Assembly: GCA_003833135.1 (NCBI GenBank)
Contig: QZLH01000471.1
Coordinates: 42,248 to 57,680, forward strand
DNA: 15,433 nt
Direction of reading: 5' to 3'
Source of the DNA: Oehlia diaphana
Lineage: Eukaryota; Glomeromycota; Glomeromycetes; Glomerales; Glomeraceae
The notes under the pieces were generated by a model. The model saw only the letters and a list, made by a program, of their open reading frames with translations. It was not told where the DNA came from and did not search any database. This document shows positions 1-8,875 of the stretch, piece after piece; within the stretch, counting starts at the first letter, position 1; the number at the start of each line of letters is the position of its first letter. The translations under genes were made by a program, and so were the position numbers.

Positions 1-697
1 ATCTATGCGCGTCGAAAAAATTAAAAAAAAGTAAAATTTTTGCGCGATTTAATATGAAAATTTGTTTGTGTAACCAATTTATGGTGGCGACAGTTCAGAT
101 TTTATTGATCAGCCTGTGTAACCTATGAGTTGTCCCCCCCGTATATTTATCTAACCCCTAGATAATAATAAATGTAAGACTAAATAGCTTTATGATTAAA
201 AATAACTATATAAAATTTAGCAAATATTTTTATGGAAAATAAATTAGTATCTATATATACTTAAATTTTAAAATGTTCTATGAAAGCAATTATTTTAAAA
301 GGCTTTTAAATAGATTTTAAATCAAAATTAATTAATGTTACAATATATATTTTTTTATTAATATCTCATTTCTATTGTCTTTTTAGTATTTGTTAAAATA
401 TAATTAAGTATCTAAAAATTAAAATATAAAACTTCAATGATTTTATTAAAATTAGTAATAAATAAATTTTTTAAATAAATAAAATTAATTATGTATAACA
501 TTTCAATTTAATGCTAAAATACAAAGTATATAAAAATAAAATTATTTAATAATATTATTAAAAAATCTCTTAATAATACTAATATTGTAATATTAAAGAA
601 GCAATTAATAAAAACTATTTTATATAATAAAAAAAAACTGTTCCATTTAAATTATCGGTATAAATAAAATTAAATTATATAATATTGATCTATTGGC
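1..697. other. AT-rich non-genic DNA with an old repeat end at 1-170
   Basis: No gene is visible. The first 170 bases are less AT-rich than what follows, with CpG-containing words (GCGCG near 7 and 42) and a direct repeat TGTGTAACC at 67-75 and 115-123. This looks like the edge of a dispersed repeat cut by the window start, but I cannot name it. From about 170 to 697 the sequence is simple A/T-rich DNA with stops in all frames and no splice-flanked open stretch. Confidence 0.5.
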
Positions 698-705
698 ACT
701 TTATC

Positions 706-1002
706 AGAATCCTGAATAATACTAATATAACTTACATTTGAGTTTGTGTAGAGTTTATATTAAAATTTTCCAAAATTTGCATATTATAAAGATATTTTCA
801 AAATTTTGATATCCTACATAACCCTATTTTTAATATAACCAATGATTCAATTTTAATCATTAGATTTGTCTCAATGAAAGAATTCTAATAATAGTAAAAT
901 TACATTTTTAACTTCAATATTAATAGAATTATATCATAAAATGTATTTTTACTTTAGTATTTAATATTTACTTGTGAGTTATATTAGTATTATTCAGGTT
1001 CT
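706..1002. mobile_element. MITE-like DNA transposon (297 bp) with 8-bp target duplication
   Basis: The two ends form a terminal inverted repeat: left end AGAATCCTGAATAATACTAA onward, right end its reverse complement with one base missing. The 22 bases starting at CCTGAA (711) are identical to the reverse complement of 977-998. The element is flanked by the direct duplication ACTTTATC at 698-705 and 1003-1010. It has no coding capacity, so it is non-autonomous. An 8-bp duplication fits hAT-type (or P/Merlin-type) transposases, but the termini alone do not decide the superfamily. A related unoccupied copy of the target lies at about 1254. Confidence 0.85.
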
Positions 1003-1080
1003 ACTTTATCATGTGATATTATACAAACTTTTAAAAAAGAAAATTTTACTTTTCACAAAAATAGGGGATTTTAGAAATTA
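1003..1080 (+). repeat. diverged direct repeat, copy 1
   Basis: About 78 bases that match 1254-1334 at roughly 80% by eye, in the same orientation and about 250 bases apart. Shared landmarks are TTTATCATGT, ATATTA, AAAAAAGAAA, TTTTACTT and ATTTTAGA. The similarity resumes on the far side of the 706-1002 transposon (GGCACTTTATC at 695-705), so the element split this copy. Confidence 0.65.
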
Positions 1081-1253
1081 TTTTATCACACCACACTTAG
1101 TTATATGCCTATATGTTTATGGTAATACAAATAATATATTATGCAGGTGACAAATAGAGATCAGATCACAAAAAAATTTTAAGTCACTAAAATAAATATA
1201 AATAACGTAAACATAATGATCACGTGAACAGTGATAATTAAAATATTAATTTA

Positions 1254-1334
1254 GCATTTTTATCATGTAATATTACGCAAATATCTAAAAAAAGAAATTT
1301 TACTTCTACAAAAAATTGGGTAATTTTAGATTTA
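1254..1334 (+). repeat. diverged direct repeat, copy 2 (uninterrupted target)
   Basis: This partner of 1003-1080 reads continuously from GCATTTTTATCATG onward through the position where copy 1 carries a 297-bp transposon. It therefore shows the arrangement before insertion. Nothing codes here; the repeat may be a relic of an older local duplication. Confidence 0.65.
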
Positions 1335-1857
1335 CAAATATTTCAAAAAAAAAATTTTTGCACCAATTATATAATTCCAGCCTGAATTAAAAATATTGCC
1401 TCTATTGTAAAGCAACAGATCACAACTAGTATATAATAAAAAAATTAGATATTGTAAATTAATAGATACATGACAATTAGACTTTTACACTTTTCTTTTC
1501 ATTATTTATATAGTTATATTATTGATACAATAGTTTCAAATTTTACAAATTATTTATCTATAAAAAATAAATAATATCCATATTTATCTAAAATATATAT
1601 TAATTCATGATTTGTGTAATAATCAGAGCATATGGTTGAAATAATAAATAATAAAAATGAGATTTTCAAATCTCTGTTTCTTTACTAATTAGTAGCTACT
1701 TATATTTTTAAAACAACAAATAATACAACTTCTTTCTTTAGGTAGTCTTATTCTAATACTTCATTTTGGTATATATTTAGTAAATTGGTAGACTTTTATT
1801 GATAGAAAAATTCTTAACAAAGAAAAACAAATATATACTATACCTATAAAACTAAAC
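1335..1857. other. AT-rich non-genic stretch
   Basis: No open frame, tRNA or terminal inverted repeat was recognised. It includes a T/C-rich segment near 1720-1760 that ends in TTTAG and could be a decayed splice acceptor leading to the gene fragment at 1858, but no matching upstream exon is visible. Confidence 0.4.
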
Positions 1858-2040
1858 ATGAGAGTCCAGTTGGAATTCAACAAATCTAAATTTATTGACC
1901 ATATTATTAGTGCAAAAGATGGTATCAAATCTGGCTATATTTGTGAATCTGATATAGCTATAAAAATTTATCAATCTACTTCAGAAGCTGTAAATAAAAC
2001 TTACAACAATCTTTTTAATAATAAAATACGATATAATTAA
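1858..2040 (+). pseudogene. fragment of a multicopy fungal gene (FYRC-like region?)
   Basis: A 60-codon open stretch that begins MRVQLEF and contains SGYICESD and STSEAVNKTYNNLF before a TAA. The block SSSEA, then Y, then the LF-N-K-(T)RY segment resembles a stretch I recall from many Rhizophagus predicted proteins with an F/Y-rich C-terminal (FYRC-like) region, in which a Ser-Gly-Pro and Gly-Phe segment should follow. Here the reading ends right after IRYN and the downstream 220 bases carry stops in all frames, so the piece is probably a remnant. The family assignment comes from memory only. It could also be a short chance ORF. Confidence 0.35.
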
Positions 2041-2263
2041 TACAATAAAAATTTATGCAAAATTACCAATATGTAATATGAATAAATGGGATAATATCAA
2101 AATAATGACCCAAACATTCAAATAGCATCTAAAATGTCAAATTACCATTTTTGTAGAAAGAATAAGAATCAAATATTATAGAGTTATGATGCATCTTAAA
2201 CCACTATATCTGCCAAATTACGAATTTAATGATTAGAAGTTGCATGCTTAATAAAGGAAAATA
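2041..2263. other. AT-rich non-genic stretch
   Basis: Nothing recognisable: stops in all frames, no terminal repeats. It separates the fragment at 1858-2040 from the possible first exon of the decayed gene. Confidence 0.4.
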
Positions 2264-2317
2264 ATGAAAAGTGTAAGTTGTACAAATATAACACCTTATA
2301 AAAAGCAAAAATTAAAG
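2264..2317 (+). other. possible first exon of the decayed 2440-5488 gene
   Basis: An ATG at 2264 opens 18 codons (MKSVSCTNITPYKKQKLK) that run exactly into a consensus donor, AAAG|GTAAGT, at 2318. The next open stretch, starting around 2440, has CCAG/GTAG/ATAG acceptor candidates, but all of them give a phase one base off, so a one-base change or a lost acceptor must be assumed. The link to the downstream gene is inferred from position and basic character only. Confidence 0.3.
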
Positions 2318-2685
2318 GTAAGTTTTTGGAATTAATCATTTATACTAAAATTTTATAAATTCAATAGTAATCATGTAATTACTAAAAAAAACTTACTTTT
2401 ATTATAACCTAAATTTTGGACATACGTAATAAATTCCAGTAGTGATAGTACTGCACTTCTATACTTGTTCAATAAAAATTTTCTGAATGGTGTTTATAAT
2501 AATGAAGTTGAATTTATAAAAGAAAACAATCAATTAAAAATAATCATTGGTAAATTCTGGAAATATTTTAAAGAAGCGATCAAAGTTAATAATAAACGCA
2601 GGTTAAATGAAAAGCAACAAATTCTTTCTATTATAACGAAAAAGTTTGGATTTAGAAAAATATAAATAAATTTGAATATGATGTT

Positions 2686-2929
2686 TAAGGTTGTTTGTTT
2701 AAACCTCTTCAAAATCTTATGATTAGTTTCGTCAAAATTTTACTATAGATTTATTATAGTTTCAGCAGAGTTTCGGCAGTTTCAGCATTTATAATAAGTT
2801 TCAGCAGTTTCGCCTTTCTCCAGAGTTTCGCCAGTTTTTTAATATAATTTTAATATAGTTTCGGCAGAATTTCGCTTTTCAGTAAAACGCCATCTTGCCT
2901 AAACTCTTAGATTTCGGCAAGCAACCTTA
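2686..2929. mobile_element. MITE-like DNA transposon (244 bp) inside the decayed gene, perfect 8-bp TSD
   Basis: The ends are inverted repeats: TAAGGTTGTTTG at the left and the reverse complement of TAAGGTTGCTTG at the right. They are flanked by an exact duplication ATGATGTT at 2678-2685 and 2930-2937. The inside has no ORF but is packed with copies of GTTTCRGCAG and GTTTCGCC (about 2755-2875). Subterminal short-motif arrays of this kind are typical binding sites for hAT-type transposases, and an 8-bp duplication fits hAT as well. It is clearly less AT-mutated than its host gene (many intact CG and GC steps), which suggests a younger insertion. Confidence 0.9.
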
Positions 2930-4210
2930 ATGATGTTATTTATTATTTCATAAATTAAATAAACTTATTATAAATTTTCTTTAAACTTCAAATGATTTAA
3001 TTAATACCTCAACGAAATATAGTTGTATAAATGGTTCAAAATATCCTGCAAAAATCAAATCAGTTATAATATGAAGTTGTATCTCTGAAATAAAAGATAG
3101 AAAATAAAAGATAGAAAATTTAAGAGCTTTTTCTGACAAAGAAAATATCATGATAAGCTCTTATCATATTGATCCAAAAATTAACCTACCATTACTATAT
3201 CTAAAAGGTAGCAAAGAAACTCTATGGCAAAAATTTGAAGCAGCTTATCCTGATAAAATAAAAAGAATTTCTTTTATGATACATTTGGCAAGTAGTCAAT
3301 ATGTATATTGAAAAGATTTAGGTGAGCTATATAATATTTGCAGTGAATATTGTTATGGAGTATTTGATATATTAATTAATTTAGTATAATTATATGTAGA
3401 AAAATAATCACAGATATACAATGAGAATATTACATAATAAAGTTTTATTTGAATTTATTATTTATAAAAAATTAGAAATAAATATTATTTTTTAATTTTT
3501 ATAAAAATCAAAAACTCAAGAATTTATTAATGAATAAAATGAACTTATTGTAAATGAAGATAGTACTATATCACATATAGATGCAATTAACCACTGCTTA
3601 TTATATGTATTTGAAAAGTATACACAAGGACATAAGAGCTGTTGTGCCATGTGTGATCAGCTATTCGTACTTCTTGAATATTTAACTGCAATACTTTCAA
3701 AGAATTTTTAAACTACAATTAAAGAATTATGTAATAAATTTTATTTCTTGCTTACCAGGCAAGAAAAGTCCATTTGAATAATCAATTTAAAGCAAATTTG
3801 ATGATAATGGCGCAATTTTAGTATGTAATTATAAAATGAGGTTTTTACCTAAAAGTACCTGTGAAACTAAAGAGCAGTTCTTTGGAAAACGTAGCTGAAT
3901 GCTTCATATAATTTTGATTTTTATAAAATATAATGCTTCACAACTAAATGTACAAACATTTGATCACTAGTCTACTAATAATAAACAGAATGTTTAGTTT
4001 ACTGCATTATCCTTTGATGTTATTTTTGAAACATTAAATCTAAAATCAAAGTGAATCAAAATTTTTTCTAATAATAATAACCATTACCACAATTCAGAAT
4101 TAATGACTATTATTGCAAATTGAAATCAATGGTATGGAATTAATATTTATGAATAGCATTTTTTTGAATCTAAAGAAACAAAATCTAGTGTTGATTCATA
4201 TCATGTGCAA

Positions 4211-4543
4211 GTAAATTATGATAGGACTGGGAAAACTATATATAAAGGTTACCAGAAAAAATTCATAAAATCATATAAATGCAAACCATCTTATGATTAG
4301 TCAATTGGCTATTTATTTACATATTTTCACTTCAAAAACAGAAAAAGGAAAGATTTTTACTCAAATTTTCTTATTCTTGTGAATCAATATATGACTTTTA
4401 TTATTAATTATTTTACGGTGACCTTTTTAAAAAATTAATTATGAGTTTGAACTAAGAAAACTAGTGACTTCATTTAATAAAATATTAATTTTATCTATAA
4501 TGTATTATATAATGGTAAATTATCAATACTAATTTCCTTTTAG
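4211..4543 (+). other. intron of the decayed gene, probably enlarged by an insertion
   Basis: The protein reading stops after CAA (4208-4210) at GTAAAT and resumes in frame after CTTTTAG at 4543, with a branch-like ACTAAT at about 4528. Joining the sides restores a histidine-rich segment running into H-F-I-K-R-Y. At 333 bp it is several times longer than the 56-84 bp introns elsewhere in the window. The excess is accounted for by a candidate inverted-repeat element at about 4245-4425. Confidence 0.6.
4245..4425. mobile_element. candidate small inverted-repeat element within an intron
   Basis: The left end AAGGTTACCAGAAAA and the reverse complement of the right end (AAGGTCACCGTAAAA) match at 12 of 15 positions. 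The terminus resembles those of the elements at 2686-2929 and about 13910-14339 (TAAGGTTR). No clear target duplication is visible, so the boundaries are uncertain. The main support is that the host intron is abnormally long. Confidence 0.4.
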
Positions 4544-4911
4544 ATAGTTCATTTTATCAAGAGATACGTAAAAGTTAGGTATAATTTAGATAATGGTAAA
4601 AAAATAGAAGACATGATAAAGAATTTTAGTAAAACTTCTGTTGCTTATCTGGAATTAAAACAAAATTATATGCCTGTAAAAATTATATCTAGTATTACCA
4701 AATTATCATATTTTGAATAGCTAATTGAAAGTCCATTCATTAGATACAATATATTTAGACTCAAACTTTATCACACATAGGTGAATAGTTACGTTATTTT
4801 CCAACTGATATCTTAAAGTTAATTGATAAATTTTTGCACAAGCCAGCTCCTGATATTTCTACACAAATCAAATCAAATTTTCATAAAATTTTCCTATAGT
4901 TCAGATTAAAG

Positions 4912-4979
4912 GTACATCATAAACAGAAAATATATTTGTTTAAAGATAATAAAAAATAATCATTTTTTTTCTTTTACAG
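4912..4979 (+). other. short intron of the decayed gene
   Basis: The reading ...RLK ends at AAAG|GTACATC, and a pyrimidine tract TTTTTTTTCTTTTACAG precedes the next open segment, giving a 68-bp intron of normal size for this genome. Its clean acceptor shows that the copy kept splice signals while coding positions decayed. Confidence 0.5.
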
Positions 4980-5827
4980 ATAAAACAAATAAAAGCATAT
5001 TGAAAATTGAAAATAATATCCAAATCTGTTCTACAGATAAGTACAATTAGATTGCTTAGTAATGTAAATCTTTTTCATACAAATTATAATAGGAGTTATT
5101 CTATTATTATAGATATAAGTGATAAATTTTAATAAGAAAATGGGTGGATGCTCAAGAGTAACCAGAAATATGGTTAAAAGGATAGTGAAAAATGTATAAC
5201 AGTAATAGTAAAAGCTTATTTGAAAGGATTTTTTTGACAAGAAATATGAACAAAACAAACTGAATATCTGCAAAAGATATGGTTATAGAACTAAATAGAT
5301 TAGTAAAAAAAGGTAAAATTCAAAAAGATGAGGTATCAGAAATAAAAACAATTGAGAGTTGAATTACAAAATATTCTGCAAATTTACATAAAGAATCAGT
5401 AAAATAAAGAGTAATAGCTGAAACTAGTAAAAGAATTGAAAATAAAGATGGTAATAGTAAAAATAGTCATAAGCGGCAGAAAAAATAATATTTTTATAAT
5501 ATAAATCAATATAATTTTTAAATTTACTATATTTTGATCTATTCAAATCTCCATTTTTTTCATATAAAAGTTTTTAAATAGTAGACGAAAAAGTTTTATA
5601 AATGACTAAATCCAAACTTTCAGATTTAATTTATCATTCCATCATTTTTTTTTATAATATATATTACTTTTATGCTCTATATGTTACATGATTACTGTAT
5701 ATTAGAAATTATTATATGATAATTACTCCAAATTTATCATATAATCTGCTCTGATTGATCAGTGAATTAGCAATTAACATTTCTGGAAAGTTATATTTTA
5801 TTCAAATATAGCAAAATTCTATATTAG

Positions 5828-5985
5828 TATTAGAATTTTTTTAATTATTACTAGAGGCAATAATCATTAGTAATTGAAATTATAATGATTGACCAGTATT
5901 AAAAAAATATAATACTAGTAAAAATTGATAATTCTGGCTAATGGTAATAATCACTTCTAGTAATTTGAAATAAAAAATTTAATAT
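5828..5985. repeat. large imperfect palindrome (fold-back element?)
   Basis: The arms 5828-5900 and 5911-5985 are inverted copies around a 10-base A/T spacer. The anchors TTACTAGA (5848-5855) and TCTAGTAA (5956-5963), and CCAGTATT (5893-5900) and AATACTAG (5911-5918), lie at equal distance from the centre. Similarity between these anchors is moderate with small shifts. It could be a fold-back MITE or an old inverted duplication; no target duplication was found. Confidence 0.45.
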
Positions 5986-6379
5986 TGTATTTTTTAAATG
6001 ATATAAAGATAAAATTTTAATAAAATTAGATAAAATACTTGAAAAATCATAAATTCTTATAGCAATAAAATTTGATTTTACTTACTTTTAATAAAGATTT
6101 CCAGAAAAAATTTCAAATTTACTAGTAATTTTACCAGTAATCTTATTGGTTAATTGATCAAAAAAGGAAAAAAATCACAATAACTTAATATAATATTTTT
6201 TTTTTAAGTATAATTTATTTATATAGTAAAATCTTTTAAAAATTTTTAAATATAAATTTTACTTTAAGTTTTTAATAACCTATTTTATAAATCTCTTCAA
6301 AGTTTAAGATATATTTAAAAATTTACAAAAAAAATATTTATTAATTAATTTTTCAAAGAAACTGATTTGAAGTAGCATT

Positions 6380-6404
6380 TTTAATTGCTAAAATAGCAAT
6401 TAAA
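6380..6404. repeat. short perfect hairpin
   Basis: TTTAATTGCTA and TAGCAATTAAA form an 11-bp perfect stem with an AAA loop. It sits in AT-rich non-genic DNA with no nearby gene end that would need it. In DNA this AT-rich such a stem can arise by chance. Confidence 0.4.
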
Positions 6405-7066
6405 GTAATATTGCTTTTAAAAACTAAAGTAATAATAAGTTGGTTTAATTATTAAAAGATTTTATTTTATTTAAAAAAAATTATAAGAAATAAATAAGAG
6501 TTCTATGTAAACAATAAAAGAGTAATATATAAAATTACAAATAAAATTAATTATAATATATAGAATATTAATAAATATTAAAATAATAGTACACTCAAGT
6601 GTTTATCATATGGAATATTAAACAATGTTTAAATTGATGTTTATTAGTATATATACTATATATTAATATAATTAGAATCAGTAATAACAGTAATTTATAA
6701 ATCTTTTATATAAGTATCATATAATTGCAGAAATAAGTTTCATTTATTTATAATAAAATTTCAATATATATATTTGATTAAATAAATTGCATTTATTATA
6801 AAATTTTGTATAATACTAAAATTACAATAAATTAAAAAAAATATGGTGAAATTTACTGATTAAGATTTATAATTCATTTATTTGTTATATTAAATTTAAT
6901 ACAGTAATTATTTAGCAACTTAATAATTAATAGTATTTATTTAAATAATAACAAATATTTATTTAAAATAAATAGAAAAATTGATGTAAATAAAATTTCA
7001 TGAAAATAATTATATACTAGTTATTTGCAAATGTTACAGTAGGAAAAGATAGGCTTATAACTATTG

Positions 7067-8875
7067 TTATCCATTCCATTGCACTCCATCCACAATCCTG
7101 TTCATTTCATCAACAAACTTTTCTACTTTTTTTTCCAATTCTTCTTCTAATTCCCTTTTATTTGTAGAAGTTTCTTGATTCTTCATCTTTGCTAAAACTT
7201 CATGTAATCCAAGATTAGTTACGGTCACCTGTACATCCGCTTTCCCTGTCTCATAAACATTTGAAATTGTTACTTTGTTTCCAGTATTATTACTAATGAA
7301 CTTACGCTTGAATTTTGTACGAGTTGTTGTGACGCGATACTCGGTATTATCTGTAATATTTGGTAATATGATGGCTTTTGCATCGAAGTTGTAGCTGGAA
7401 TTATCAATGATATGGCAGATCGTAGAGGGTATATCATTCATGGGCCCCTTATGAGAAAGAACTTTGAAACGAAAATCCAGGGTGGACTTCGGTCTGACAA
7501 AAGAGAGGAAGAGATGGCTAATGTTATCAGATCGGCATTTACGAAGTTTGAGGTGGCCTTCTGGTGTAATGTCACTGGAAATAGTAATGCGTTGCTTTTC
7601 CTTAACATCAATGAGGTGAATAGAAGCTCGTTTTGTAGTGTTATCCTCCTCATAACCCAATTTCTTTAAATGACCTTCTATTACCTCTGCTATGTTAAGA
7701 GGAAGACGATTCATAAAAGTAGCCTTAGCATCAGCTTTGTTACCAATCTTATATTTAGCGAAATGTTCAAGAGGAACACAAGTCGGAAGGTTTACCACTC
7801 CTTTCTTGGCAGGGTAAAAAAGCTGCTTTCCTATGTTAGTTTGGACTTTGAGGAGAAATTTGCCATGCTTATTCATTTCTTCAATAAGTCGTTTCGTGAT
7901 ATGTATTACTAATGTGCTGTCTTCTTCAGGAATGACAATGTCAGACACTCTTAAATAATAAAAGAATTTATATTCATTAGCAAGCTGACTTCAAAGACTT
8001 TGTTAATGAAAAATTTCATTCTCATACCTGTTCAAGCTTTTCATCGAAGAAATATTATTATCCTTGTCAATTTGGCTCATTTCTTCTCCCTTATCCAAAA
8101 CAAAGTACGCCTTATTAACATTATATTCGTCCACAATCCCTTGGTACTTTACAAACTTTACACTTTTCAGTCCAATCAATGGTTGGCGAAGTGCAATAAT
8201 GGCTTCGAGAGGATGATTGTAAACAGCAATGGAGTTGTCGATGCAGTTTTGAATGAGGTTATGAGCAATACGTTGAGAATCGGATGAACCAGTGATTACG
8301 ACATAATTTCCTTGCAACTTGCATTTAGCACCAGAACGATTTTGAATGTCTTTAATGTTTGCACCACCTTTGCCAATTATGTGGGAAATAGAAGAGGTAG
8401 GTACTTCGATTTTTTTTTGCATGGTATGAAATTGTTTACAATAAAAGTGCACTATTCATAGCAGTCGGTTAACAAAGAAACCTTACTTAAATGTCAACTG
8501 TAAAATAAAGTTACCTCTAGTTAGCCTTGACCAAAACATCCATGCTGTGATACCACTGGTGACATGTTTCATTTGATTGTCAAGTAAAACATAGTACAAT
8601 GTGTTTTTTGGTAAAATATTCATGAATTTTATCCAGCGACGATAGCAATTCTTACTTGATATCAACATTATGATTGCTACCAATTGTTGCTTCGAACATC
8701 GGTGGTAGACTTCGAATTTCTCTACCGTGAAATGTTCTAAACAATTAACCAGTTGAGATCGTTGCCTAAAAAATCATGCAAGGGGTATTGTTTTATGAAA
8801 TAGATATTGTTTCCTGAATTAGTAATTTAATTAATAATCGTTACACATAGTCTTTGATAATTGTAATTTTGGCAT
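7067..8875 (-). CDS. KH-domain RNA-binding protein, split by introns
   Basis: The two downstream exons are well supported: 8451-8028 and 7949-7067, joined over an intron (8027-7950, donor CAG|GTATGAG, branch TGCTAATG, acceptor TTTAAG) that restores the frame as ...SLNR|VSDIVIPEED. They encode one eukaryotic KH domain, IEVPTSSISHIIGKGG onward, with the RNA-binding GxxG loop as GKGG (residues 120-123 of the long model). A region of about 340 residues follows without a domain I can name, ending in a charged helix (RELEEELEKKVEKF). It resembles fungal KH proteins with a conserved C-terminal region of unknown role, but that is from memory. Upstream, an 83-codon open exon (8765-8515) and a short ATG exon (8875-8847) join in phase through GT-AG introns of 81 and 63 bp, giving 528 residues. 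Alternatively translation starts at the ATG at 8422 (MQKKIEVP). The role is probably RNA binding in cytoplasm or nucleus; no partner can be inferred. Confidence 0.75.

Larger units (their letters stand above)
2440..5488 (+). pseudogene. decayed multi-exon transposon-type gene with RIP-like mutations
   Basis: Long stretches of one protein can be read across this region, broken by stops and at least two frameshifts. Recognisable blocks in order are: KRRLNEKQQILSII (about 2595-2640), CINGSKYPA (about 3030), ENIMISSYHIDPK and LYLKGSKETLWQKF (3150-3240), KDLGELYNIC (3312-3342), TKEQFFGKRS (3868-3895), FDVIFETLNLKSK (4014-4051), HYHNSELMTII (4083-4115), GINIYE (4139-4153), HFIKRYVKV (4550-4577), YSIIIDISDKF (about 5100-5130) and a basic end HKRQKK then TAA at 5486. 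I recall these blocks from an unnamed multicopy Rhizophagus family. Its S-D-N-G...H-N-S-E-L-M and G-E-A-K-S-x-x-D-x-H-H segments suggest a DDE/RNase-H-type transposase, which is inference. Premature stops lie at 2663, 3072, 3309, 3896, 4052, 4121, 4154, 4718, 4786 and 5360. Two introns keep good splice sites (4211-4543 and 4912-4979), so the copy moved as DNA, not as a processed transcript. A small transposon interrupts it at 2686-2929. Confidence 0.75.
5489..7066. other. 1.6-kb AT-rich gap
   Basis: There is no gene on either strand; stops are dense in all frames. It contains the large imperfect palindrome at 5828-5985 and a short perfect hairpin at 6380-6404. TTTATT at 6958-6963 reads AATAAA on the minus strand about 100 bases past the stop of the KH-domain gene and may serve as its polyadenylation signal. 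Confidence 0.5.

Noticed and set aside
2530..2712. 60-codon minus-strand open frame
   Set aside because: It runs across the transposon insertion point at 2685/2686 and is antisense to the decayed gene.
5031..5273. 80-codon minus-strand open frame rich in Phe, Tyr and Ile
   Set aside because: It is antisense to the decayed gene, where the plus strand gives the recognisable family blocks; the composition is what AT-rich antisense DNA yields.
7412..8287. Open frames on the plus strand at 7412-7669, 7670-7912 and 8000-8287, and a minus-strand frame at 7438-7653
   Set aside because: They overlap the well-supported minus-strand KH-gene exons in other frames and have no recognisable protein features.
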